A DNA stretch of 34,082 nt from Candidatus Aenigmarchaeota archaeon ex4484_224 (GTDB lineage: Archaea; Aenigmatarchaeota; Aenigmatarchaeia; CG10238-14; EX4484-224): contig NJEA01000008.1 of the NCBI GenBank assembly GCA_002254545.1, forward strand, positions 1 to 34,082. The letters are read 5' to 3'. The position numbers and the translations under genes are program-made. Each line of letters opens with the position of its first letter. Within the stretch, counting starts at the first letter, position 1. Under the pieces are notes generated by a model. The model was not told where the DNA came from and made no database searches. It was given only the letters and a program-made list of their open reading frames with translations. Of this stretch, positions 1 through 9,685 are shown piece by piece.

Positions 1-2
1 TA

Positions 3-635
3 AGACCTAGACCAATTGGGACTTTAAATTTTTCTGAAAGAGCAGATAAAAAAATTTTTGTTGTTCATATACCAAATCATGTTGATCTAGAATCTCTTTC
101 TATTTTGCAAATTCAAAAAGAAATAGTTCAATCAAAAAATAAAAAAGAAAATATGTTTGTCGGATATATCCATATTTACGCTCCTAGCTGGGAAGAAAAA
201 CTTAAAAGCATTTCAAAATGGTTTTGGGATAATTATGCGAAAAATGGAAATGGAAGATTTGGAACTTATTCTGAAGTGGGATATCAATTTTTAGCAAATG
301 CATCTATAAAACAAAATATAGTTGTAAATAACTCTACACATTTGATTTATAATCTTTCTTCCACAGTTCCAAAAATTTATTGGTTCTCTCTCGCTATTCC
401 AAGAAACGAAATTAAAGGAAAAAAAGTTTTTTTTGTAAGTTCTGATAATGGAAAAACTTGGAAAAAAGTATATCCTACAAAAAATTCAGATAAATTTTAT
501 TGGTTTGAATTAGAAATTAGAAAAAATCTTTTGTTTTGTGCTAGGAAAAGTAAAACAAATTACTTAAATTTTATACTTACATTTTTGCCCAATCTTTGTC
601 CTTTATGTAAAATTCTTTCAATTTATTTCTTATAG
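3..635 (+). CDS. hypothetical protein, 5'-truncated by window edge
   Basis: Frame of ORF 105..635 stays open upstream to the window start (..[30 protein letters not shown]..). C-terminal ~40 aa overlap the 3' end of the minus-strand gene and may be spurious. Confidence 0.5.
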   Translation, partial: RPRPIGTLNFSERADKKIFVVHIPNHVDLESLSILQIQKEIVQSKNKKENMFVGYIHIYAPSWEEKLKSISKWFWDNYAKNGNGRFGTYSEVGYQFLANASIKQNIVVNNSTHLIYNLSSTVPKIYWFSLAIPRNEIKGKKVFFVSSDNGKTWKKVYPTKNSDKFYWFELEIRKNLLFCARKSKTNYLNFILTFLPNLCPLCKILSIYFL

Positions 636-1080
636 CCAATTTTTCTCAAAAATTCCTTTCTCTCTTTAATTTTTTCTTCATCCTCAATTCCCAAAGGCTT
701 ATATCCATCAACAATTCCAATTATAGCTCTTCCTTGCTCGCAGTAGCAGCTAATATAGTTAAAACTTCTGGAACAGCTTTAATTCTATCTAAAACATTAA
801 TTGGATATGCATTTTTTATAAAAATTATAAAGCCATGACCAGCACCAATTTCCAAAGCTTTTTTCTTTGCTAATTCAATCAATTCTTCATCATTTCCATC
901 ATATCTAACCAATCTATCACCAGAAGCTTCACAAAAAGCTAAACCAAATTTTATATTTGGCACAGAATTAACTAAAGCTTCGTACAAATCTTCCACACTT
1001 TTAATAAAATGTGAAATTCCAATTATTACATTAATTCCTTCTTTTGCCTCAATTTTAACTTTTTCAATTTTTATATCCAT
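623..1080 (-). pseudogene. adenosine-specific kinase family (PF04008-like), internal deletion plus frameshift
   Basis: ORF 721..1080 (..[63 protein letters not shown]) stops early. The expected C-terminus [38 protein letters not shown] continues in another frame down to 623. Confidence 0.85.
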
Positions 1081-1116
1081 GATTTAATTTAATCTAACTT
1101 TCTTTTTATTTCTTTC

Positions 1117-1736
1117 CTAACTAAAAATTCTTCTTCCTAAGAATCTTTCAATTCTTCTTTCAATTCTTTCCTCAATTTCTTCGACACTTTCCTTAACATT
1201 TCTAACTTTAACTTTTACAATTCTAAATTCATTCTTTCTCAAAATTTTCATAACTGGAGGAAAAACTTGATAATAAATTTTCAATCTTTTTCTAATAATT
1301 CTTGGTCTATCATATCCTTTTTTGGCTTTTCAAAAAGCAAATTATAAATTCTTCCACATTTTGGGCAAACTCTTCTAGAAGATAACCTTTTAACTATAAC
1401 TTCATCATCAACATCTATATCCAAAATTAAATCAACTTTGAAATTTTTTACAAAAAATTCAGCTTGCTCTTCGTCTCTGGGATATCCACTTAAAACAAAA
1501 CCTTTCTTTGCTTTTTTAGCTTCTTTCAAAACTAATTTATTAGTAATCCAATCGGGGGCATATTCCCCTTTATCAATTTTTTCTTTAATCAATTTTCCAA
1601 TCTTAGTTCCTTTCTTAGCTTCTTTTCTTAGCAAATCTCCAGCTTCTATATACTTAATTTTTAATTTTTTAGCTAGAATTTTTGCATGAGTGCTTTTTCC
1701 AGCTCCTGGCTTGCCAAGCACAACAATTCTAACCAT
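1117..1736 (-). pseudogene. adk: adenylate kinase, internal deletion plus frameshift in LID region
   Basis: P-loop GKPGAGKST, LSGYPRDEEQ, LID CPKCGRIYNLLFEKPKKD. Tail DRPRIIRKRLKIYYQVFPPVMKIL..FLGRRIFS* is in a different frame. The second Cys pair of the LID is absent. Confidence 0.85.
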
Positions 1737-1739
1737 TTT

Positions 1740-2318
1740 TTACCCATATATCCTATCTAAACAATTCTTATAATCAAAAATTTCATCTTCTTTAAAAATT
1801 GTTTTAATTTCTCTTTCAGCTTCTTCTTTGCTATCGCTAGCATGAATTAAATTTTTAACTGCTCTTTTTCCCAAATTTGCTAATTCAGGACTTTCTAAAG
1901 AATAATCTCCTCTTATAGTTCCTGGTAAAGCTTTGTAAGGAAAAGTATGACCAACAATTTTTCTAACGATTTCAACAGCTCTATTTCCTTCTAAAACCAT
2001 TCCAACAACAGGCTTAGAACAAACAAACTCAACTAGCCATTTTTTAACAATTTTTCCAATTTCTTTTTCATCATCAGTTCCTAAATGTTCCTTAACATTT
2101 AAACCAAACTCTTCATAGCTTTTTTTAGTTTTTTGACCAACCTTTTCAAACCATTCTTCGCTTGTAGGATAAAACTTTTCAGCCAATTCTTTATCAAATT
2201 TAAACATTTTCAAAGCAACAACTTTTAAACCAGCTCTTTCAAACCTAGCAATAATTTCTCCGATTAAACTTCTTTCAACTCCATCTGGCTTAATCATCAC
2301 AAAAGTTCTTTCTTTCAT
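1740..2318 (-). CDS. ndk: nucleoside diphosphate kinase
   Basis: MKERTFVMIKPDGVERSLIGEII..RKIVGHTFPYKALPGTIRGDY..NLIHASDS; has an internal insertion (YPTSEEWFEKVGQKTKKSYEEFG..). Confidence 0.95.
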   Translation of the reverse strand: MKERTFVMIKPDGVERSLIGEIIARFERAGLKVVALKMFKFDKELAEKFYPTSEEWFEKVGQKTKKSYEEFGLNVKEHLGTDDEKEIGKIVKKWLVEFVCSKPVVGMVLEGNRAVEIVRKIVGHTFPYKALPGTIRGDYSLESPELANLGKRAVKNLIHASDSKEEAEREIKTIFKEDEIFDYKNCLDRIYG

Positions 2319-2354
2319 TAATCTTATAATTTCTCTTTTTAATTAAATAATTTT

Positions 2355-2708
2355 ATGCAAATCAAATTTTCTCAAAAAATTTACAAAATTTTAGCTTTGG
2401 GATATCTACTTACAATTTTTATTGTCTCTTCCTTTCCTTTGGTATTGCCAGAAATTTATTTTGATCCTAGAAAGCTAATTTTTCATTTTTTCGAATATTT
2501 TTTACTTTCTTTTCTAATTTTTAAATCAATAAACAAAAAAGAAGAAGCTTGCTTACTTTCTTCAATTTATGGATTGTTAGATGAAATTCATCAATTTTAT
2601 GTTCCTTCAAGAACTTTTGATTTTTTTGATATCCTTGCAGATATTTCTGGAAGTTTTTTCTTACTAATTTTTGTTTATTTGAATCTTGATAAAAACCTAA
2701 AAATTTAA
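2355..2708 (+). CDS. VanZ-like membrane protein
   Basis: Hydrophobic; GLLDEIHQFYVPSRTFDFFDILADISG motif. Confidence 0.8.
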   Translation: MQIKFSQKIYKILALGYLLTIFIVSSFPLVLPEIYFDPRKLIFHFFEYFLLSFLIFKSINKKEEACLLSSIYGLLDEIHQFYVPSRTFDFFDILADISGSFFLLIFVYLNLDKNLKI

Positions 2709-2731
2709 TTGAAATTTTGTAAGATTATTTT

Positions 2732-3160
2732 ATGAAAAAACAAAAAATTCAAGCAACCGTAGCTGCTATAATTGAAAATCAGAAAGATGAAATTTTGTTG
2801 GAAAAAAGAAATGTTAATCCATTCAAAAATTTTTGGTGCTTGCCAGGAGGTCATATAGAATTTGGAGAAAATGCTTTAAAAGCAGTTAAAAGAGAAATTA
2901 GAGAAGAAGTTGGTTTAAAAATAAATCCAATTTTTCTTTTCTATCAAGATGAAATAATTAAAAAATTAAATTGGCATGCTATTGTTTTGGTTTTTTACGC
3001 AAAAATTAAGAAACAGAAAGTTAGAATCGAAAGGAAAGAAGTCAAAGAAATCATTTGGATAAAACCAAAAAAAGCTTTGAAATTAAAATTGGCTTTTAAA
3101 CATAAAGAAATAATTAAACAATTCTTAGAATTGAAAAGATGTTTAAAAGAATGTTTTTAA
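2732..3160 (+). CDS. Nudix hydrolase
   Basis: Nudix box GGHIEFGENALKAVKREIREEVGL. Confidence 0.95.
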   Translation: MKKQKIQATVAAIIENQKDEILLEKRNVNPFKNFWCLPGGHIEFGENALKAVKREIREEVGLKINPIFLFYQDEIIKKLNWHAIVLVFYAKIKKQKVRIERKEVKEIIWIKPKKALKLKLAFKHKEIIKQFLELKRCLKECF

Positions 3161-3188
3161 ATTCAAATTTTGTTAAAAATAAAATAAA

Positions 3189-3298
3189 GCCGGGGTAGCT
3201 CAGTTGGTTAGAGCGCTGCGCTCATAAGCAAATGAGCTTTGATAAAACATGAAAGCTAAGAAACGCAGAGGTCGCGGGTTCAAATCCCGCCCCCGGCA
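3189..3298 (+). tRNA. tRNA-Met(CAT), elongator type, with 36-nt intron at 37/38 (3227..3262)
   Basis: GCCGGGG/CCCCGGC acceptor, CTGCG/CGCAG anticodon stem, loop CTCATA^..^A. Intron contains ATGAGC pairing with GCTCAT and an AGCTTT/AAAGCT hairpin, consistent with a BHB. Confidence 0.92.
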
Positions 3299-3320
3299 AA
3301 TAATAAATGGAAGAACTTAT

Positions 3321-3866
3321 ATGCATAGTTATTTCAAATATGCACAATTAACTTGGAATAAAAATTTTAAAATAAAAAAAGATGTCTTGGAAAATCCTAG
3401 AAATGGTAGAAATTTGATGTTTTTAGCAAAAATTGGATTTGAAGTTTATGGTATTGATATCTCTTCTTATGCTGTAAAAATTATAAAGAAATTAAGTAAA
3501 AAAGAAAATTTAAAAATCAATGCTAGAGTTGGAAATATTTTCAAGAAACTACCTTATAAAAACGAATTTTTTGATGTAGTAATTTATACCAGAACTTTAA
3601 ACCACGGAAAAATTAATTGGATTAGGAAAACAATAAAAGAAATTTATAGAGTCTTGAAACCAAGCGGATATGTATTTATAACTGTCCACAAACATAGAGG
3701 TAAAAAACATATTCCTAAAGAGAGATTATATGGAATTAAATGGATAGAACCAAGAACTTACATAATATTAGGTGGTCCGGAAAAGGGAATTATCCACTAT
3801 AAGTTTAATAAAGAGATTTTAATAAAAGAATTTAAGAAAGTTGGTTTTAGAATTTTGAAATTTTGA
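3321..3866 (+). CDS. SAM-dependent methyltransferase-like protein
   Basis: NGRNLMFLAKIGFEVYGIDISSYAV..FDVVIYTRTLNHG..IYRVLKPSGYVFITV. The listed ORF start at 3249 lies inside the tRNA, so ATG 3321 is preferred. Confidence 0.75.
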   Translation: MHSYFKYAQLTWNKNFKIKKDVLENPRNGRNLMFLAKIGFEVYGIDISSYAVKIIKKLSKKENLKINARVGNIFKKLPYKNEFFDVVIYTRTLNHGKINWIRKTIKEIYRVLKPSGYVFITVHKHRGKKHIPKERLYGIKWIEPRTYIILGGPEKGIIHYKFNKEILIKEFKKVGFRILKF

Positions 3867-3941
3867 TAAATTCAAACAATTATTATTGTTTATTAGGTCA
3901 AAAATAGTTAAAAATTTAAAGCTTTACTTCTACTTTCAATC

Positions 3942-4646
3942 ATGAGCTATACTTTACTTATTCAAAAAGAAGAAAGAAAAAATGAAATTACTAAAATTGG
4001 AATTGATTTATCTACAATTTTTCCTTCTATAATTTATGAACAAATTTCTTACATAGCTGAATTAGAAAGAAAAAGAATGGAAGAATTAGAAATGGAAGAC
4101 TATTTAAGAATTTATGAAATCGTTAGATATGAAAATAATTTGGAGAAAACAAATTTGCTTAAAAGAGAATATAAAAAATATAATCCAAAGAGACTTTTAG
4201 ATCAAATAAATTTAATTTTTCGGTTACAAGATTTATTTTGGGATTTATACCCAAAAGAATATTCAACCAAATTATACCAATTGGATATCCTAAATGATTT
4301 AATCGAAATAGAGGAAGGACTAGAAAGATTTGAAGAAAGAAGAAATATTTTGCAATTGATTGACATTTTAGAGAAAACTGGAATTCCTTATAAAGATTTT
4401 GTTAATATAAAAACAATTGAAGAAAAATTGGAAAATTATGATATTTTGATTACAAATGATAATTTGGTTGTAGAAGCTGTAATTAACAACAGAAGATATA
4501 AAGAAAGAGATAAAAAAATTATTCTTGTAGAGGAAGAATGGAATTATTATTTATCGCATAATTTGGAAAAGTTATCTACTTTAGAGAATGTTTACCTTGT
4601 TAAGAATTTGGTAGAAGCTTGGAAAAAACTGGAAGAAATTGTTTAA
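3942..4646 (+). CDS. hypothetical protein, possibly PIN-like
   Basis: Single ORF between tRNA-Met and tRNA-His; weakly PIN-like strings IGIDLSTIF and YDILITNDNLVVEAV. Confidence 0.55.
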   Translation: MSYTLLIQKEERKNEITKIGIDLSTIFPSIIYEQISYIAELERKRMEELEMEDYLRIYEIVRYENNLEKTNLLKREYKKYNPKRLLDQINLIFRLQDLFWDLYPKEYSTKLYQLDILNDLIEIEEGLERFEERRNILQLIDILEKTGIPYKDFVNIKTIEEKLENYDILITNDNLVVEAVINNRRYKERDKKIILVEEEWNYYLSHNLEKLSTLENVYLVKNLVEAWKKLEEIV

Positions 4647-4691
4647 GAATTCAAAATTTAAATTTAGCATTTTCTATAATTTTGGTTAGAT

Positions 4692-4766
4692 GGCCCGAGT
4701 AGCGTATCCTGGTAAGCGCACCGGCCTGTGGAGCCGGAGGACCGGGTTCAAATCCCGGCTCGGGCC
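4692..4766 (+). tRNA. tRNA-His(GTG)
   Basis: G-1 plus GCCCGAG/CTCGGGC, anticodon arm CCGGC CTGTGGA GCCGG, T arm CCGGGTTCAAATCCCGG. Confidence 0.95.
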
Positions 4767-4917
4767 CAAAAGCTCAGGTATAGTGCCTTGAGATGTTGTT
4801 TAAATTCGGTGATACCAAGGTCAATTAACAAATATCTATTCTTAAAAAGACTTTTTGTTCCGTTAAAGATTTATGCTTTATGAAACAATAAAAAAGTAGA
4901 TTTTATGAGGAGATTAG

Positions 4918-7900
4918 ATGAAGAGTACTAATCTTAGCAGTAAAGGTTTGGTGTTGTTAATAACTTTCGGGTTTTTTATTCTAAATTTTGTTTTTCCAGT
5001 CTTAGCTAATACTCTTACAGTCTGCTCATCTGGGTGTAACTACACAAGCATCCAACAGGCAATAAACAATGCAAATGATGGAGATACAATAATTGTTGCA
5101 AATGGAACATATAATGAGCAGATAATCATTGATAAAAGTATAATAATTCAAGGTCAAGGAGATACAACAATCATAAAACCAAATCAAACTACTGCCGATA
5201 GTTTCACGCTTTTCAGCAGAAAAGCTGGTGGTTCTGATAATACTGCTGCTATAGTTGTTGTGAATGCAAATGCAACAATAAAGAATTTGAAGATAGATGG
5301 TTCGGAAATCACTTCTGTACCCAGTAGTGCTACTCTCGTTGGTATATTGTACCGTGGTGTTAACGGAACGATCGATTCTGTTACCATAGATAATATTAAC
5401 ATCAGCAGTGGTATTGGTGGTAATGCTATTTACGTTTCATCTATGGGTAAAGAATCTAATGTGGAGGTAAAAGGATGTAGGATATCAAATTTCTACAAAA
5501 ATGGAATTACAGCCAATTATGAAGGACTTACAGTCAGTATACATGATAACATTGTTACTGGTTCAGGACCTATATCTAGCGTAGCTCAAAATGGGATCCA
5601 AATCGGCTTAAATGCTGAAGGAGAAGTAAAGAATAACATAGTTAATGGTAAAGGAGAGTATTATACTGGCTCGGATTGGACAGCTACAGGCATTCTTATC
5701 TATGCAGCGAATGCAACTGTTAGAGGAAATACAATTATGAATGCTCAAACTGGTATTGATGTCACCGGGGATTACTGGGGTAGATTTTCAAGTCCATGGA
5801 AAGTTAGTATTATAAATAATACTGTAGATACATCTAATCTCGATGCAAGTCAGTGGGCTGTAGGTATTGCAGTTGCAACATATTCGGATGGAGAGATAAT
5901 CAATGCAAATATAGAAAACAATCAGATTATTGGCGGGGCAGCCGATGATGCTGGAATTGACATAGGCATAGCTTATTATGGTTGTCCCGGCTATGTAATC
6001 TTTGCTATTAAAAACAATCACATTGAGAATTTGGACTACGGTATATATATCGAATGTTCAATAGGTAACGATAGTACTATCATGCATAACCTGATTCAGA
6101 ATAATACCCATGGAATTTATCTTTGTAATGATGCTAATGCTACCAATGTAACAGTTCACTATAACAACATTATTGGTAATTCTGAGTATAGTATTTACAA
6201 TAACGGCACTGGTGAGCTTAATGCAAAATACAACTACTGGGGAGATGCAACTGGACCGTATAATGCAACAACAAATCCAAATGGTCTTGGAAATGGTGTT
6301 GAAGGAAATGTCGATTACTCTCCATGGCTCGGTTTTCCATGGCCTACAAGTCCAATGGTTTGGTATGTTAATCCAACCGGGAAAATACAAGAAGCAATAA
6401 ATGCTGCAAGCGATGGAGACACCGTCATCGTGGTAGCGGGGACATATCGAGAACCCATAACCGTTAATAAGAGCTTAACTCTGAAGGGAGCCTCTAAACC
6501 TATTATCGATTGTTCCGATAGGACAGTTTTAGGATTGTCGAAAACGAATGGATGCATAGAAGTTATCGCTGACAATGTAAGCATCCAAGGCTTCAAGCTC
6601 ATCGGTTATGACCCTACAGACGAAAGTTGGAATGATCAAAAGAGCTCGAGTTACTACGCTACCATAAAAGTAACCAATGGCGCTGATGGCTTGAAGGTTA
6701 AGAACAATGAGTTCGTGGCACCCCCTGATGGTAAGGCTGCTGTAGCGCTCCTTGTTGATGATGATAGTGATAGTGTCGAGTTTACTGGTAACACGGTCAC
6801 AGGCTATCTGCAGGGTGTTGCTGGTCACAAAAGTGTGGATAACCTGCTAGTTAAAGATAATGAATTTATTATCCCAATAGCAGAGAATACAAGTTTGGAT
6901 CATGATCAAGCTATCGGCTACGGGGTTCAGCTTTGGCATGGCAACAACCTACGGGTAATCAATAATACCTTCACAGGAAGCTGGGACACAGTAACCGGAG
7001 ACTATGAAGACCCAGATGCTCTGTGCAACCACTATGCGGTATCTACCTTTACTACATATTTCGCAAGTGCATTTGGATGGCCCGATATAGTAGGCGATAT
7101 CCACATTAGGGATAACGAGATAACCAATCTCTATCTCGGTGTGGGTAGCTTTGCTGGTGGAGGAGAGATCGAAAACAACGAGATCCATGATAATCTCATT
7201 GGCATTCAACTTGGCCAGGTGAGCGGTACCTGGGCAACAGCTCGTACAGCGGGATTGGCAATCACAGGCAATGACATACAGAACAATAAGAGAGGTATTT
7301 GGGCTCAGAGTTTTGAACCAGATGGTATAGCGGCACATTTCAATAACATCGTTGGCAACACAGAGTACGGCATCATAAATGATGACCCTGAGAACGATAT
7401 TTTTAATGCCACCTACAATTATTGGGGACACTCTTCTGGACCAAATGCTACCGACAATCCAAATGGATTAGGTGACAAAGTAAGTGATAACGTTATTTAT
7501 TGGCCTTACTTTATTGATCCAGCAAGAAGCAGTTTATCAACAGAATCACAAGTAATGTTAAAAGAAATTACAGAAGTAAACGAAACGAAAACAGAAATAA
7601 TAATACCTTCAAACAATCCAGCCGCAAACATTACTGTACCAAGCAATGTAACGAACGTTACTTTGAATTTAGCTCCAATATTGAGTAAAACAAGTGAAAC
7701 AGCAAATGCTACGCTTACTGGTAGCTTAAGCATCAATACATCAACTCCAATTGGTAATGTGCTAGTACAAATACCTTCAGGTGTAACAATCTCAGGAAAT
7801 GCTTCCTGGAATGGTACAATAAACTTGCCAAGATTTAAAGGAACTATTCCATCAGTTCCATTATCTTCATTACCAGTCTCACCTGGATATACCCCTACTG

Positions 7901-8853
7901 TTACATCAGTTATAGAAATAGGATTTGGTGATGTAGAACTTGTTTTTGATAAAGCTGTAAGAATACTTATTCCTGGAAAGGCAGGACAAAGAGTGGGTTA
8001 TTCTAGAGGAGGAACTTTCACAGAGATAACTACAATTTGTTATGAAGATTCACAAAATGCAGGTAATGGGCTTCCTGTAGGTGGTGATTGTAAAATTGAT
8101 GTTGGTCCAGACTTGGTAGTATGGACAAAACACTTTACTGAGTTTGTAACTTATACTGAATCTCCAGTACCACCACCTACATCTGCAGCAAGAGGAGGAG
8201 CAGGAGCAGCTATACCACCTTACTTAAGAGTAAGCATAACTTCTGCAGACACAGCAATAACCCAAACTGCAAATACCTCACAATCTTATAGAGTAAAAGT
8301 AAGAAATCTTGGTACAGCTACAGGCAACTTTTCTCTATCAATTTTAGGTTTGCCTTCAAGCTGGTATAGAGTATCTGCTCCAATAACTTTAGCATCGTTT
8401 GAGAGTGGAGATTTATTCTATACTTTAACTCTACCCGCCGATGCAACCAATGCAACTTTTAAAGTAAACATAACTGCAGTAGGCAAAGGTGGAATAACAG
8501 CTTCTAATTCCTATGATGTAACTTTAACAGTTCTACCACCAGCAATACCAGTAATAATAAACATAACAACTCCAGTACCCGTAAATGTAACTCGTAATGT
8601 AACAGTACCAGCAAACGTGACTGGAGTAGCAGGAGCAATTACAGGTGCAATAACCATGATAACCAGTTTTGCTTCTCTACCAATAACTCAATACACAGCT
8701 GGAGGAATAGTAGGGTTTATAATTTTAGTTGGTTTAATTAGGTTTGGTGCTAAAAGAAGAAAACCTTGGAGAACAAGCTTCAAACCTAGCTATAAGGAAA
8801 GAGTAGTGAAAAGATTGAAATGGCAGATAAGAAAAACTTTGAGGGAGGAATAA
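4918..8853 (+). CDS. large secreted/membrane-anchored parallel beta-helix surface protein
   Basis: Signal peptide, two beta-helix units (AINNANDGDTIIVANGTYNE.., AINAASDGDTVIVVAGTYRE..), YNYWGDATGP/YNYWGHSSGP motifs, C-terminal TM and basic tail RFGAKRRKPWRTSFKPSYKERVVKRLKW. Confidence 0.9.
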   Translation: MKSTNLSSKGLVLLITFGFFILNFVFPVLANTLTVCSSGCNYTSIQQAINNANDGDTIIVANGTYNEQIIIDKSIIIQGQGDTTIIKPNQTTADSFTLFSRKAGGSDNTAAIVVVNANATIKNLKIDGSEITSVPSSATLVGILYRGVNGTIDSVTIDNINISSGIGGNAIYVSSMGKESNVEVKGCRISNFYKNGITANYEGLTVSIHDNIVTGSGPISSVAQNGIQIGLNAEGEVKNNIVNGKGEYYTGSDWTATGILIYAANATVRGNTIMNAQTGIDVTGDYWGRFSSPWKVSIINNTVDTSNLDASQWAVGIAVATYSDGEIINANIENNQIIGGAADDAGIDIGIAYYGCPGYVIFAIKNNHIENLDYGIYIECSIGNDSTIMHNLIQNNTHGIYLCNDANATNVTVHYNNIIGNSEYSIYNNGTGELNAKYNYWGDATGPYNATTNPNGLGNGVEGNVDYSPWLGFPWPTSPMVWYVNPTGKIQEAINAASDGDTVIVVAGTYREPITVNKSLTLKGASKPIIDCSDRTVLGLSKTNGCIEVIADNVSIQGFKLIGYDPTDESWNDQKSSSYYATIKVTNGADGLKVKNNEFVAPPDGKAAVALLVDDDSDSVEFTGNTVTGYLQGVAGHKSVDNLLVKDNEFIIPIAENTSLDHDQAIGYGVQLWHGNNLRVINNTFTGSWDTVTGDYEDPDALCNHYAVSTFTTYFASAFGWPDIVGDIHIRDNEITNLYLGVGSFAGGGEIENNEIHDNLIGIQLGQVSGTWATARTAGLAITGNDIQNNKRGIWAQSFEPDGIAAHFNNIVGNTEYGIINDDPENDIFNATYNYWGHSSGPNATDNPNGLGDKVSDNVIYWPYFIDPARSSLSTESQVMLKEITEVNETKTEIIIPSNNPAANITVPSNVTNVTLNLAPILSKTSETANATLTGSLSINTSTPIGNVLVQIPSGVTISGNASWNGTINLPRFKGTIPSVPLSSLPVSPGYTPTVTSVIEIGFGDVELVFDKAVRILIPGKAGQRVGYSRGGTFTEITTICYEDSQNAGNGLPVGGDCKIDVGPDLVVWTKHFTEFVTYTESPVPPPTSAARGGAGAAIPPYLRVSITSADTAITQTANTSQSYRVKVRNLGTATGNFSLSILGLPSSWYRVSAPITLASFESGDLFYTLTLPADATNATFKVNITAVGKGGITASNSYDVTLTVLPPAIPVIINITTPVPVNVTRNVTVPANVTGVAGAITGAITMITSFASLPITQYTAGGIVGFIILVGLIRFGAKRRKPWRTSFKPSYKERVVKRLKWQIRKTLREE

Positions 8854-8854
8854 A

Positions 8855-9607
8855 ATGGTAGTTATTAGTGTACTATCGGGAAAGGGAGGGGTTGGAAAAA
8901 CTACAGTAACTACTAACATAGCTACAGCTCTTACTGCAGTTTTTAAGAGAAAAACATTAATTTTAGATACAAACATTACAAGCTCTCACATAAGACTTCA
9001 TTTTGGCATGTACGATGAGATGAAATATACATTAAAAGATATAATAAAAGACGAATCAATGCTCAAAAAAGTTATTAGAACAAGTGAATTGACAGGAGTA
9101 GATTTAATACCTTCACCAGAAACTCTAAAAGGATTAAATCTAGAGAAACTAAAAAACTTAGCTTCCCAACTTGCAACTTCTGAGTATAATTTTGTAATAA
9201 TCGATTCTGCTCCCGGCTTCAGAGAAAATGTTCCACACATAATCAAGGCATCAGACCATGTTTTAATAGTCACCAATCCTTATTTGCCAGATGTGACGGA
9301 TGCTTTAAAGCTTTTAGAAGTAGTCAAGAAGTACAAGAGGAAATTTACAGTTATTGTTAACCGAATTAAGAAGAAAAAATATGAGTTGAGTGATGAACAG
9401 ATAAAAGATATGCTTGATGTTAAGAAAATAGTTGAGATACCGGAAGATGAGAAAGTTCCTGAAAGCATAGCTGCAGGTGTACCAATTGTTATTTATAAAC
9501 CGGGATCAAAGGCTTCAATAGCTCTGAAAAAATTAGCAGCTTCCTTGATAGGAGAAGAATATAAGCCTAGTATAAGAGAAAGAATAAAATGGTTTCTTGG
9601 ATTTTAG
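8855..9607 (+). CDS. MinD/ParA-like ATPase
   Basis: SGKGGVGKTTVTTNIATAL; C-terminal amphipathic RERIKWFLGF. Confidence 0.92.
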   Translation: MVVISVLSGKGGVGKTTVTTNIATALTAVFKRKTLILDTNITSSHIRLHFGMYDEMKYTLKDIIKDESMLKKVIRTSELTGVDLIPSPETLKGLNLEKLKNLASQLATSEYNFVIIDSAPGFRENVPHIIKASDHVLIVTNPYLPDVTDALKLLEVVKKYKRKFTVIVNRIKKKKYELSDEQIKDMLDVKKIVEIPEDEKVPESIAAGVPIVIYKPGSKASIALKKLAASLIGEEYKPSIRERIKWFLGF

Positions 9608-9685
9608 TCTTTAAATATCTCAAGTCTTATTTCTAATTTAGAGCTTTTTAAAAATCCTAAATCTTAAAAATCAAATAATAATTTT

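Noticed and set aside
1438-1689. Other antisense ORFs over clear genes (e.g. 1438..1689, 8998..9276, 12898..13232, 20461..20871, 22323..22977, 23061..23502, 32541..32873)
   Set aside because: Opposite or alternate frames of well-supported genes; translations look like AT-rich antisense.
3249-3320. Listed start of the methyltransferase ORF at 3249
   Set aside because: It begins inside the tRNA-Met intron and reads through the 3' exon; ATG 3321 gives the methyltransferase fold directly.
4777-4820. Possible pseudoknot GGTAT/ATACC with CCTT/AAGG downstream of tRNA-His
   Set aside because: Short arms, long intervening loop and no other ncRNA signal; could be chance.
5184-7736. Several minus-strand ORFs (5184..5402, 5788..6021, 6058..6390, 6315..6602, 6529..6828, 6949..7431, 7506..7736) and plus ORF 6173..6400
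   Set aside because: Shadow ORFs of the beta-helix gene; low-complexity translations with no recognisable domains.
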